From the NCBI RefSeq assembly GCF_019578655.1, contig NC_063263.1, positions 26,411,001 through 26,475,000 of the forward strand: a stretch of 64,000 bases of DNA, read 5' to 3'. The translations under genes were made by a program, and so were the position numbers. Within the stretch, counting starts at the first letter, position 1. Each line of letters opens with the position of its first letter. Shown piece after piece: positions 22,721-33,500 of the stretch. The DNA comes from Ricinus communis (Eukaryota; Streptophyta; Magnoliopsida; Malpighiales; Euphorbiaceae). A model generated the notes under the pieces. It was not told the DNA's origin. It did no database searches and saw nothing but the letters and a program-made list of their open reading frames with translations.

Positions 22721-23321
22721 GCCCATTGCAGAATTATTTTGGACTGCCATTTCTGGTTTTCAACCCAAGGGCTTTACAAAGATGTCATTTGATGGGCTTA
22801 AATATCCCAAAACAGTCATCTTCATTTGAGTCACCATCTAGGTCAATTGCTGCTGAGCTGGTGTTGGAAGAGAAAGATGAAGCTTTAGATTTTCCTTTTG
22901 AAGAGGCGATTTCTGACAACTGTTTGATCAATTGTAAGAAATCTTCTTATGTTTGAGCCGCCACTAGCTTTGGAATAATGAAAGACTTCTGTGCCAGGAA
23001 AGTAGTCTGTTCTTTCAGAGGTGGCAAGAAGCTATTTTTTGAAAGAAAACTTTGTACCATCTTTAGAGATAATTTTTCTTGGTGGTTAAATTTATCCCAC
23101 CATTTAACTTTGAATCTTCGGGCAAGGATGATTTCTCCATCTACTGCTTGGTTGAAATGGAAATACCATACACATACCTAGGGGAGAAAGAAGTTTGCAC
23201 AAAATAGAAGGGAGGAAAACGTCTTTCTATTTTGTTGGGTTTATAGTGAGCTTTGAATAGATTAAACAAAGATAGAACTTCTGGAATTATGGTCTCTGGA
23301 ACATTGCCATAAAAATTCCAC
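22721..23321 (-). pseudogene. EVE 3'-terminal ORF upstream of the promoter (function unknown)
   Basis: On the minus strand this stretch encodes, in broken frames, RRFPPFYFVQTSFSPRYVYG, then ARRFKVKWWDKFNHQEKLS, FLAQKSFIIPKLVAAQT and an acidic Ser-rich tail. It sits between the polyprotein and the promoter, where some caulimovirids have a last ORF. I do not recognise the domain. The tryptophan-rich KWWDKF core looks conserved in style. At 23321/23322 it is fused to the protease of copy C, so reverse transcriptase and RNase H are missing between them. There is one stop in the KWWDKF frame, near 22953. Confidence 0.6.
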
Positions 23322-23830
23322 CATTATTGTTTAGAATTACAGCTTTAGTTTTCCCTACAATTCTGATCTTTGAACTATTGGCTCAGGTGAGCCTCTCTTT
23401 AGTTTCTTGATGATATCTTTTAGGAACTAGCTCATAATTGATACAATTGAGGTCTGCTCCTGTATCAAACAAAGCTATAGTTTCTATCTGGAAATCATCA
23501 GAGAAAATGAGTTTTATTTGAATCAAATATTTTCTTGAGGTTATTTCTTTCAAAACATTATTGAAATTTTCTAGGACATTTTCAGAAACCTCAAGATTTT
23601 GAAAATTATTTTCTTCTTCAGAATCATAATCACTATTTTGTTTAAGAATCAAGCTTTGGAGAAAAACATAATCATTTTGTTGTTTTTCTTTCAAATCTTT
23701 GAGTTCTGTTTTAATGGTTTTGATTTTTTTTTGAAGTTCTTAGATAGTAGGGAGAGGGTTCTTTAACTTTTTCCCTTTTTCCAAGATCATAGTAAGATCA
23801 TAGGTGTTCTTACTAGAAGAAGGGACGAGA
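23322..23830 (-). pseudogene. EVE copy C: protease region, 3' truncated
   Basis: The minus-strand frame 23694-23383 carries KYLIQIKLIFSDDF and then FDTGADLNCINYELV (about 23475-23445). The copy is cut at about 23322, shortly after TKERLT and the ILNNN region, and joins the 3'-terminal ORF. This is the only copy in which the frame runs unbroken from the linker into the active-site motif. Confidence 0.83.
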
Positions 23831-25200
23831 GTTTCAGTTTTTAGAACTTCTTTCAAAACTTGTTTTTAGATTTGAGAGTCATTAATATGCTTGACGGCCT
23901 CAAGAAGAGCTTCTTGTTGCCTAGTGAGCATATTAATATTCTTTGAAATATAATCTGATTCTGATTTAGAATAATCGGATGAGGTTTTAATTTCATCAAT
24001 TTGAAACTCTTCCTCATTATTCAAAAATTCTGATTCAGAGGAATTAACAAAAAGAGCTGAAATTCTGCTCAAAATTTCTTCTTATATTTGGAGCTCATGA
24101 AGTTTTTTAGAAAACTTGCAATACTTTGAAGTGTGACCCTTTTTCCCACATTTGTAGTAAGTAATTTTGCTAAAATCGTTTTTGGAATTTTGTTTTGAAA
24201 ATTTAGAAGAGGATGGCCTTTTATAGAAATTCTCTCTGTTTTTAGGCGCTTTCCTATTTTTGAAAAAATGTTTTTTCTTAAGAAATTTAGAAAAATCTTC
24301 TTTGCATTTTCCTTTGCAGGTAGGGGAAGGTTCTATGGGATTATACTCAAACTGGTTACAAAAGCTACCTAGCTCCTCCTTAGTTTTCTTCACTTCCCAT
24401 TTGAGTTGTCTTTGGAGCTTAAGGTCATGGCAAATTTTCAAACCCTCTTTCTGAGTAAGGCTAACTAATTCACCATAAGTGTAGAAATCATAAGGGATCT
24501 GGCCACTATGGGCTTCTCTTATGGTATTCCTAACCCTTTCACCTAGTATCTTAGGTAAACCAGCTAAGAACTTTTCTTTCCAGAAAGGTTGGTTTGAATC
24601 TTCCCTAAGCATGACCCTGGTCAGGAAAATATCTTTATAAGCTTGGAAGTTGCTAAGCTTTTTACAGGTTAGATTGCTGAGAAGCTCAGCATTCTTATCT
24701 TTTAGAAGAGAATAGTCTCCTATGAAATGGAGGGAAATCGTCAAGATTAAGGTTGACATAGCATCCTCAATAGGATTTCCTAGCTCATCTAAGATGGGGG
24801 TCCCTTCTATGGTGGTTTGTAGGATTTGGAGCTGTTGTGCTTGTATGAGATGGTAATCCCACCATCCTTTAAGCTGGCCAGAAAATCCAGCTATAAGGAA
24901 CTCAGCAATGGCTCTATCGAAGGTCCCGCTTTAGGTTTTGTAGGCATTGGCTGCCATGGTCATCTATTATAAGAGACCAAGAATGTTGTATTCTGACATT
25001 CCATCTATATTCCATTCATAGACGGAAGAGGCATTGAATCTAGATTGGGTGAGGATATTATTTCTATTTTCTATCCCTAGATCTGGGGCAGTATTCCTAG
25101 AAGTATGCCAAGTCAATCTAGGGGCTTGCCATCGCAATCTGTTGATGTTGGAGGATTTTTGAGTGACACTTTCAAGCTCTGAATCATTAGATTCATTGCT
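23831..25200 (-). pseudogene. EVE copy C: coat-protein region
   Basis: Frame 24759-24082 is open for 225 codons and holds the C-terminal half of the coat protein: HFIGDYSLLKDKNAELLSNL, the basic tract KHFFKNRKAPKNRENFYKRP and the zinc knuckle KCGKKGHTSKYCKF (about 24155-24110). The first knuckle Cys is Tyr. The N-terminal half (to about 25200) includes the GWWDYHL motif near 24850-24880 but is interrupted by stops and by a short deletion near 24819. The acidic linker is at 24072-23866. This is the best-preserved coat-protein frame in the block. Confidence 0.84.
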
Positions 25201-25857
25201 TTGGGCCCGATCTATAGCACTGATATTCCTACTGCTTTGAGGAGTATCGGGTACTAGGTTTTTTGAGGACTCAGAAGTGGCTAATTTGCTAAGCTATTCC
25301 CTTATTGCTCTAGCAAACTCAGTTTGCTTCTGAAACTGGTCTTGACTAGGCTTTGAGATCTAGTAGGGTTTGAAGACTAGGTTTTTGAGCTTTTCTGTTT
25401 GGCTTATCTCTTTTGGATGACCAGTGTTAGGAATTGGAAAGGTGAAGACTATAGGAGGTTTTTAGATTTGGCCTTCTATCCTAACAAGCTGTTTCCCTAT
25501 TGTGGTATTCGGGAAATTGTTCTGCTGAACAATATTTTTAACATTTTTCTCAAGCTCCTCTCCTACTAATTTGTAAGGTGCGGCTTCTATTTCGTTCTCT
25601 CCATAAGAAATGGTTATTTTTCTAAGGGGAGGATGTTCAGACTGGATGGTTTGGTTTTTTTCGACCTTCCACTCTGGAGTCTTGTTCCTTACAGTAACAG
25701 GACTAATGAGTTTTTCTTTAAAAGGATAAAGAATACTATTTTCTTTGCAATAAATATGAAACCAATCAAAAAATTTGATTTGGATTTTATTTTATATGTA
25801 AAATTGGTAGTATCTTTCTTGGATACTATCCTTTTCTTGTAGAAAATGTTTAAAAAA
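25201..25857 (-). pseudogene. EVE copy C: linker between movement and coat proteins
   Basis: This aligns with 14280-14810 of copy A and 17420-18100 of copy B. A short deletion near 25505 and several stops break the frame. The Trp codon after HSKKL is TAG here. No catalytic motif is visible. Confidence 0.6.
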
Positions 25858-27103
25858 CTAAAGTTTTTTGGAATGATTTTTCTTTGAATAGAAATCTTCA
25901 TGTAAAAGCTTTTTATTGATTTGAAAATCTTTTGAAATCATATTGATTTCTGCTTCTAGATTTTGAGTTATTGCAGATGGTGATGGTGAAGAGGGGGTAG
26001 AGACGGTCTCTATATCATCATCTATCTTTGGTTCATTATAAACAGGTCTAGGGATATTGCTTTGGTAATCAACATTTTGTAATATGGTGTTTGAGCTTGG
26101 TATATCAGATGTTGAAAATCTTAGTTGTGTTTGTGAAGAGGTTAGTTCTTTGTAAGGGGCATAAATAACAGAAGGTATTTTTGATACCCTTTCAATATCT
26201 ATGGTCGAGGTTGAAGAGTCATCATCAGAAAATCTAGAAGAGGTTGATTTTCTGTTGAATGTAAGCTTTACTTTCCCATCTGGAAACTGGGTTATGTTTT
26301 TGAGATTTGTATTTGGCTCTGTTTGCTTTGGTGATTCAGGTTGGGTTGCACCTTCGAGGATTCGTTCTTCTGGAAGAATGATATCCTTCCATTGAATGAT
26401 TTTTGGAATAGTTGCATTGGATTTGGAAAGATCTGTCTGGAGGAATAAGGTTTCTCCTTTTGGTGAGTGGAGTTTATGTTTCGAACCAAAAGCAGAAATC
26501 ATAGCTTTGTAATGTATTTTGAAAATCAATGCTATCAGAATAGATCCTTCAAGCATTTTGTAATTATGTATTTTTATTTGACTTTAAAACATTTTTGTTA
26601 TTTAAAGAAATTGTAATGTTTGAAAAATAATTGAAAGAAATTGGTCCTTTATTAAGGCTTGACTCAACAGTTCCTAATAAAAAATCATAAAAATTTGTAA
26701 ACCTAGCATCTCTAAGGACTGCTAAGATGGAAGTATCTAAACCTTCTCTAGTAAGGGGCTTTATTCCTACCTGGACAAGGCCTATATGAATGTATTTATA
26801 ATCTTTTTCTTTATGCTTCTGGAGGGTCTTTGGATTCAAAAGATAAATTTCTTCAAAAGGCTTTGAAATTTGAATATCTCTTTCTTCAGTTTTGATAGTA
26901 AAATCAGTTTTGAAGAGAGGAAACTTTGAAAACTCATAGATTTGTTTCTTTTGAATCTTGGGTATTTTCCAATCATCAATATGCTTTGAAAAATCTTCAA
27001 CAGTGATTTCTTCACTATTTACTAAACCTTTAGACCTTGAAGACTCAGAGGTAGAAGAGTTTGAGAAAGAAGAAGATCTATAGAAAAAAGGTTCTAAATT
27101 CAT
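25858..27103 (-). pseudogene. EVE copy C: movement protein in two frames
   Basis: The first frame runs from ATG 27103 to TAA near 26564. It covers MNLEPFFYRSSSFSNSSTSE, KYIHIGLVQVGIKPLTREGL, LAVLRDARF and SLNKGPISFNYFSNITISL. The second starts MLEGSILIALIFKIHYKAM at 26556 and runs 232 codons through TIQWKD-like sequence (IIQWKDIILPEE) and the Ser/Pro-rich linker to a stop at 25858. The two frames overlap at TAATTACAAAATG. Apart from this break the movement-protein part is free of stops, making it the best-kept of the three copies. The break is shared with A and B. Confidence 0.85.
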
Positions 27104-27297
27104 TTTAAAATAAATCAAAATAACTTTCTAAATAAACGTGAACCAAGCCACCAGATTTACTGCCCTTAAATCATACGAGACTTACTACTGTGCATAAATG
27201 AACAAGATTATTTATCAGCGATATGATACAGATTAAAATGATTTTAAAATCTCTTTTATGCAAATAATCTTTTCTTCCTAGGAACCCTGCTAGCTTT
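27104..27297 (-). other. EVE copy C: 3' part of the viral leader
   Basis: Noncoding leader in front of the copy C movement protein. On the minus strand its 5' end reads AGCTAGCAGGGTTCCTAGG. At about 27298 it meets leader sequence of opposite orientation. Ending in AAAGCTAGCAGG, it may begin within or just after the expected tRNA-Met primer-binding site, but the full site is not present. Confidence 0.65.
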
Positions 27298-27314
27298 GTT
27301 TTAAAGCTTTGCTT

Positions 27315-27647
27315 ACTGAAAAATCACAAGAAACTCTTGTATTCTTCAAGTCATACCATTGGAAATATAGTGAGAAAAGAGAGTGTGAGAGTGATAGTGA
27401 GAAACCACCTTTCCTCTTGTATTCAACTACTCTTGTAAGTTATATTTCTTTTGTTTAAAGCTTTCATTTTAAAGCTTTTATTTCAAAGTTTGTATATTTG
27501 TTCATCCATCAATAAGAATTTATTATTTTAATCTTATTTTCCCTGATTTTCTCCATTTCTATTTAAGATTTAACAAATGTATGCTCTGTGCTTGCGTCAT
27601 CTGAGGATCATGCACACCAGAAACTTGTTAGTCTCTCTATTTGGTAT
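27315..27647 (+). other. Right-terminal viral leader fragment, start site to possible primer-binding site
   Basis: The fragment starts at ACTGAAAAATCAC, which in the intact promoter-leader region (22430-22450, minus) lies about 30-35 bases downstream of the TATA box. It runs outward through the leader to TTTGGTAT (27641-27647). TGGTAT is the first half of the tRNA-Met primer-binding site usual in caulimovirids, but the sequence then becomes (TA)n, so the site is incomplete. The inverted equivalent at the left end is 11483-11714. Confidence 0.6.
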
Positions 27648-29272
27648 ATATATATATATATATAGTTGCATATACACATATTTTCAAACACAATGGCTAA
27701 TAAAAATCAGTTAAAGAATAAATAAACAAATAAAAACTCAACCTAAACTTTGTCTTCTATTTAATTAAATAATAATAATAATAGTGACCTTCCCTCTAGA
27801 AAAGAAGCTGAAAACTAAACGATATAAAATTAAAATTAAATTAAAGTCAAACAAATTATAATGCAATTGAAATTGGTATCACCTTAGGCATTGAATAAAC
27901 AATTAGCATAAAGATGTACAAGTTTCATGCGCTAGCAAGAAAATAAGACCAATGCTTCCTCCAGAAAAGAACCTGAAATATGAGAAATTAAAATAAAATC
28001 AACAAATTTTAATGCAATTGAACTAACAGAGTAATAATAAAAGATAATTTTCGGTATCACCTTAGGCATGAGTTGTGTGATTAAATTGCATTTAATTGAA
28101 TAAATCATGGAGGAAGGGTGTATTTAATTGCTATTGTTCATTGAATCATAAGAATCTATAAGTGAGACAACTTGAAAAATGATTTTAACATATAAGGATT
28201 TGGAAAATACATTCTATATATTGATGGCAATGTTTTAGATAACAATTTCATGAATAATATTGATATTATCAGACTTAATGATATTGTATGGAACCGGATC
28301 GACCACAACTCCCATGTTTTAAAATAATTCTCATTTGAATCTATAAATTTAGGTGTATATTACCTAAGGATTCTTGAGTGAATAGTTTCTTTAGATTCAC
28401 AAAGTTGAGAAAACAATGGAGTTAGAAAAATTAAATAGAGTCTGAAAAAAAAGAAAGAAACTGAGTTGTTTCCAAATTCCTAGTAAAATATACGTAATAT
28501 ATCGTTTGTTAATAAAAACCATGAATTGATGGTGCGATTCATTGATGGCCATTATACATAGAAGTAGTTATTTTTTGGTTCAATGCAGCGGTAGGGTTAA
28601 TAGCAGAGATGGTATTGATAACAGTAATCATGCAGCTAGTTTACTGGTGGCTATGAAATGTGGTAGTATTAAAAACAGTTATAATAATAGTAGCAGGTGG
28701 GATTATTGCTCCTAGTTGTAGCCTTGGCTCTGGTTGCAGTACAAATCACGAGCTGTAGTAATTCTCTAATGATGACAACAACAATATACAGAAATATAAC
28801 CCACTTTTCCCATACTCCTACCCATCCATTTGAAAATCCCTATTGTCCACCAAAAAAGGAACTAAAATTTCAACTTAACTTAGGGATAAATCCCATAATT
28901 CCTGATATTGAATGTCTGTCAGATATTCATTGAATTAATTAAAGAAAAAATAGACATTCTTTAAAGTCTCAAGCTATTAAACTCCATCTCACAGTTCCCG
29001 ATATAAGAATAGGCCTTGTAAAAATTAGATGCACACTAAAGCCTTAACTAGAATACTGAGTTTCTAGAACTTAAGCATAGTATCATGGCAAATTAGATAT
29101 TGAACTGACAGGTATAACAAACTTAATAAGTCCACAAGCAGCTATACATTCCCCGTATTTTAAGTTTAAATTTTGGTTATCACAAGTCCAGCATCACATG
29201 GAAGACAAAGTATGTCAATGATAAACTATCATAAAAATAAAATGCACAGAACTCCTTATCGTATAAGCATAC
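27648..29272 (-). other. FGGY intron DNA right of the viral block
   Basis: A (TA)n tract at about 27646-27664 borders the viral block. About 27795-27890 is repeated at 27960-28075 (TGCAATTGAA, GGTATCACCTTAGGCAT). About 28095-28265 and 28865-28935 match 10810-10990 and 11040-11100 on the other side of the viral block. A short stretch near 27685 (CAAACACAATGGCTAATAA) has a counterpart near 11417. The FGGY exons expected between the KIG block and the ALT block were not found here. The open frame at 28697-28933 has no recognisable content. Confidence 0.55.
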
Positions 29273-29662
29273 CAATCTTAGCATGATGACCATCTATAAG
29301 ATCACCCAAGCCAATCTCTTCCCAAAAGTCATCATCCCATCCACAAGCTTCCATATCTCGAGAATCTTTTTCATTCATTTGCTACATATGTGCATGCCCA
29401 AGATATGTCCATTTGCATATTGTGGTATATAGACTGCGAGTATCATCTCCCTTTGCTCTAAATATCAAGAAAAAACAAAGAGATCAGCACAGTAGCATCA
29501 AATATGCAAGTATTTGACTGGTCTAGGAGAATCATATACGAGTATAAATGTTAAGAACGTTTGGAGATAAAATAATTACCTGTATGACAACCAATCATTC
29601 AAATACATCCATCTAAACACTATGGACCATGACTCTTGCAAATTTTCCCTCACCCATAGAAG
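29273..29662 (-). pseudogene. Middle exons of the FGGY carbohydrate-kinase pseudogene
   Basis: Exon 29662-29580 follows an AG acceptor and reads LLWVRENLQESWS, then FRWMYLNDWLSY, ending CATACAG|GTAATT. Exon 29457-29273 reads [20 protein letters not shown], then after an in-frame TAG (29384-29382) KDSRDMEACGWDDDFWEEIG and LGDLIDGHHAKIG, with a GTATGC donor. Both are typical of plant FGGY kinases, the second near the substrate-binding region. The TAG replaces a Gln codon of the family. Confidence 0.88.
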
Positions 29663-30439
29663 CTGCAATATTTTCAATGCTAACGCAAACAAATACAACA
29701 CCAAAAAGAAAGGCAGAAGAAGAACCTATTTTCTCATCAATCTCAATATTTGAAACTCAGAATCAATCAAAGCACTTATCATTCTTAAAATTTTGAAATA
29801 AATGCACTATAGATTAGGTCTGATATAGGGATAGGAAGGCCATCTTAGAACAACACATGATCATTGTTCATAATAAATCATTTGCAAGAATTCAATTGAA
29901 TTACATTCTTAGAAAATCATGTCACTTGTAGTATTATGATTTCATTTCTTTCAAAATGCCATGTTCTTTTTAAGTTGAAAGAATCAAATTCTAGCAACTA
30001 TGATCTTTCCAAATAAAAACTGACTAAAATCGAGAACCCAGTAATATTGAATTCTTGCAATTTCGAGAGTTTACAAACACAATATGAATAAGTACCTGTG
30101 GAGGCTGCATTTAGGAGAAAAGGCGCCACCATAGTACTGTAATACTGGTGAATTAGAAGAATTAATCTTCTCAGAATTCCACTACCCAAACAAGGTAAAA
30201 TAAATATGACAAACCAAGAGAACAAGTAGCAGTAAAACCAATGGCAGTAACTTCTTGACCAGAAACATTTTCAAGTGAGCATGCTCACTTCACAGCTGAA
30301 CATATTGCATGTCATATATCTGTTGATGATTGCTGCCATAATTTAAAAAATAAAAAAAAAACTATAATTTTTTATCAAATGAAGCTAAATTTAATTTATT
30401 TTATATGAATAATTAAATAAATAATATAAACCCATAACC
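29663..30439 (-). other. FGGY intron between exon 1 and the first middle exon
   Basis: About 29623-29910, including the edge of the LLWVREN exon, is duplicated in the same orientation at about 30642-30840, with a deletion of roughly 85 bp inside the second copy. The second copy lies upstream of the FGGY start codon. No further exon is recognised in this intron. Confidence 0.6.
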
Positions 30440-30598
30440 TCAACAGTCACGTTCTTTCCAAATTTGAATTAGACTACTAGACATCCCTAAGAGTTTCCCA
30501 TTCTCATCGAATAAACCGGAGCGTGCGCTTCCTGTACCGATGTCGACTCCGAGAAAAATGGACTGACGAGGAACGGCTGTGACGGTGGTAGTGGACAT
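30440..30598 (-). pseudogene. First exon of the FGGY carbohydrate-kinase pseudogene
   Basis: From ATG at 30598-30596 the frame reads MSTTTVTAVPRQSIFLGVDI, then GTGSARSGLFDENGKLLG, the ATP-binding N-terminal signature of FGGY kinases (DxGTGSxR). It continues to QIWKERDC and a TGA at 30442-30440. Related kinases read on through DCVEQ, so two bases appear to be lost from a GTGT run just before the donor (TTGAG|GTTATG). This shifts the frame at the end of exon 1. Confidence 0.88.
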
Positions 30599-33500
30599 CT
30601 CGGCGGAGAAAGGAGAGGAGGGATCAGGAGAATGGTAGAGAGGACCATGACTCTTGCAAATTTTCTTTCACCCATAAAAAGCTGTAATATTTTCAATATT
30701 AACACAAACAAATACAGCATCAAAAAGAAAGGTAGAAGAAGAACCTATTTTCTCATCAATCTCAATATTTGAAACTCTTAGAAAAACACATTATCATTGT
30801 TTAGTATAAATCATTTGCAAGAACTCAATTGAATTCAACATAAAACCATAACCAAACAGGGCATTCTCCTATTTTTCTTTTTAATGAATAACAAATAAAG
30901 CTCTAACAATTGGAAAAATAAACAATTTTTTTTATTTTGCCAATAGAAATCCGAAAACTGAGCATACGAGAACTTCATTAAACCCATTTGAAGAATAGAA
31001 ATCCGAAAACTGATCGCACACGAAAACTTCACCAAACCCATTTGAAGAATAAGAACTAAGAAATATGAAACGACATGCTAGATTTAGAAAGTCTAGAGTT
31101 ACTGTTTTCTTCTCTTCTTCCTATGACTGCTGCGATAAGCAATAGATTTTTGTCAAATGCTTGAGAATAAACCCATTTCCCCGGCTTAAACAAGAAAGTA
31201 ACAACAATCAAACTAAATCTACAGAAGAATAGAAGAGAATTGCAGAATTCATTGTGGGTCAGCTGGGTGAAAGGAAAAGAATGGAGGGAAAAAACGTTTA
31301 GGATGCTCTTATGAGAAATGGACCCTTAATATTCCTCGTCAACGTTAAAAAGACTTCCTAATTAGCTACATTTTCATCTTCCTAGAAAATCCTTTTTCTT
31401 TTATTACATTTCTATTTTATAAGTAATTTCAAAATTTTAATTTAAAGTGAAAGATTTTTAGCTTAGCATTTCTATATTAATCAATGAAAAAATGATTCCC
31501 CCCAATTTATTGACAAAGAAAATATAATTTTAATAAGATTGTAAATGAAAATAAAAATAAAAATTAGATAGTCTAACTAGAAAATTTATGTTTAACATAA
31601 AAAAAAATCATTTTATCCGTCAATCAAGATAATAAAAATATCATTGAACACATAAAATTTTCATTTTAACCAATTATAATATTTTCTATATTTTCTCTAA
31701 TAAAGAAAATAACTTTTTAGTTTGTCTTTAAAACATCTTATTTACTTAAGTTATTTTTTTGATATTAGAATGATAAGTATATTTATTTTATGCAATATAA
31801 TATTTATATTAATTTTGTATTATCCTTTTAAAATATTTTAATTCTTTATTTTATCTGTTCAATATGATTCATAATATGAAGTAATATTTTCAATTCATTT
31901 CACAAAATAGAGTAATTATTTTTTCTTTATTTTAATTAAAATTACTTAGAAACTTATTTTTATATTTTAATAACAGCTATTCTTAAAGATCCTTAGAAAT
32001 TATTAAAAGCACTAACAAATAAAAACTTTGAAAATAATAATCATAAAAGTAAATTAAAGAGGAAAGTTTAATGCAAACGAAATAAAACTAAATTTGAAAA
32101 ATATTTTATATGGTATTTTATTGATTTTGTATAACTTGATAACTTTTTATTATGACTAAAATAGTATTTTAACTCTAAATAGTTTTATTTTTATCTTGTC
32201 TTAACAAAATAGAGTTTGTAATAAATATTTTTATTTTTATTCGAACATATGATATATTTTTAATAAAAAGAATTATTAGCTGAGCTATACTTTCTTTTCC
32301 TGAAGTTTAATTTTTAATCATTTATTTTTCAATTTATATATGAATTATCTTTTTGCTCAAAGTTACAACTGTCTTTTATCAACCCAAACAATAATCTTCC
32401 TTTTCTAATTTAGAAAATTATGTGAAAATTGACTTATGCATCATGATTTTGGTATATATGATACAATAATAGCAAGAGGAATTAATTTAAGGTCTGATGT
32501 GAATAATAGATAGATAAAGTAATTTTAAATCTAACTAGAGAGCAAAAGGGAAAGAAAAATTTATGATAATTTGTTAATGTAAGAACTTCACCATAAATCA
32601 TGTAGTTATTATTTTTAAATGCTTATCCAGAAGATATAATTTGGTACAAATTTTCATAATTTGATACATGCATATCCATACCATATTTTACTTTTATCCT
32701 CCTATTAAATGAAAACTATTATCCTAATAATTTTATTATAAAATATACCTTCGATATAATAAAAAGAAGTGTGTTATCTACATATGTTGTCTCTCAAATA
32801 ACATCCACTATCAATCTATTACTATTTATTTAGTCAATCCATCCTAATTGAGAAACACAAATCCACTAACAACCATTTATTATTAAAAAGTTTCATTCAT
32901 TTTTATCATCGTAACTATTTTGGCTTTATATCTGAAGTTCTAATTCCATCCTAACAGATTCTATACTAATACTGCAAATGAAACCATTGGCCGAAATAAT
33001 TGTTTCTTTTATATTTCATTTTGTCATTTGTTTTGATTTGCTAGCTTTTTTCACCCGGCCCTAGTTAACGTAAATTTAAATGATATTTATAAGAACTTAA
33101 GGTAGAAAGAAAAATATTAACAATTTCATATCAGTTTCTTAGATGCTATTTCTAAGTTGAAAATCAATTTTAACTAATTCTTAAGTCATCAAGAATTTAT
33201 TCAATGATGCCTTATGACTAGTTTCTCAACGAATCAATTTGAAAAATCATATTTTATTTACAATTCTTTTGGGATCTTAAAAGTTCTTTCAAACCTCCAT
33301 TATCAGTACTTAATTGTTAAGGGTGAATTTGAGAGATCGAGCAATTTTAGCCTTTTTTGAATAATTTTTAAATTTTAAAAATTATTTTTACAAAAAGTAG
33401 ATAAATGTATGTTTTTTCTATAAATAATTTTGAAAAAAAGCAGTAGTGTATAAAAAAAATAAAAAAAATTAAAATATTAAATTTAAAAAATTCAAATCTG

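Larger units (their letters stand above)
11466..27647. mobile_element. Endogenous pararetrovirus (Caulimoviridae) block: three partial genomes in alternating orientation
   Basis: This block of about 16.2 kb carries movement-protein, coat-protein, aspartic-protease and reverse-transcriptase regions of a plant pararetrovirus. It contains copy A (-, 11715-15988), copy B (+, 15989-22227), a leader-promoter-3' ORF piece plus copy C (-, 22228-27297), and terminal leader fragments at both ends (11483-11714 minus, 27315-27647 plus). Both outer ends abut (TA)n tracts in an intron of the FGGY pseudogene. Every copy has frameshifts and stops, and none has a complete reverse transcriptase or RNase H, so no copy could be active. 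The order of domains and a zinc-knuckle coat protein fit Caulimoviridae. The genus is not resolved (petuvirus, soymovirus and florendovirus-like are all possible). Confidence 0.9.

Noticed and set aside
22726..22956. Plus-strand protein gene near the viral promoter
   Set aside because: It is the complement of the minus-strand 3' viral ORF, which has the recognisable basic and Trp-rich pattern.
11417..27705. Large target-site duplication flanking the viral block (CAAACAC(G/A)ATGGC near 11417 and 27687)
   Set aside because: The two stretches lie on different sides of their TA tracts and do not directly border viral sequence; more likely part of the duplicated intron DNA.
28697..28933. Small secreted-protein gene (hydrophobic start)
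   Set aside because: It lies in FGGY intron DNA and includes the duplicated intron block; no acceptable gene context.
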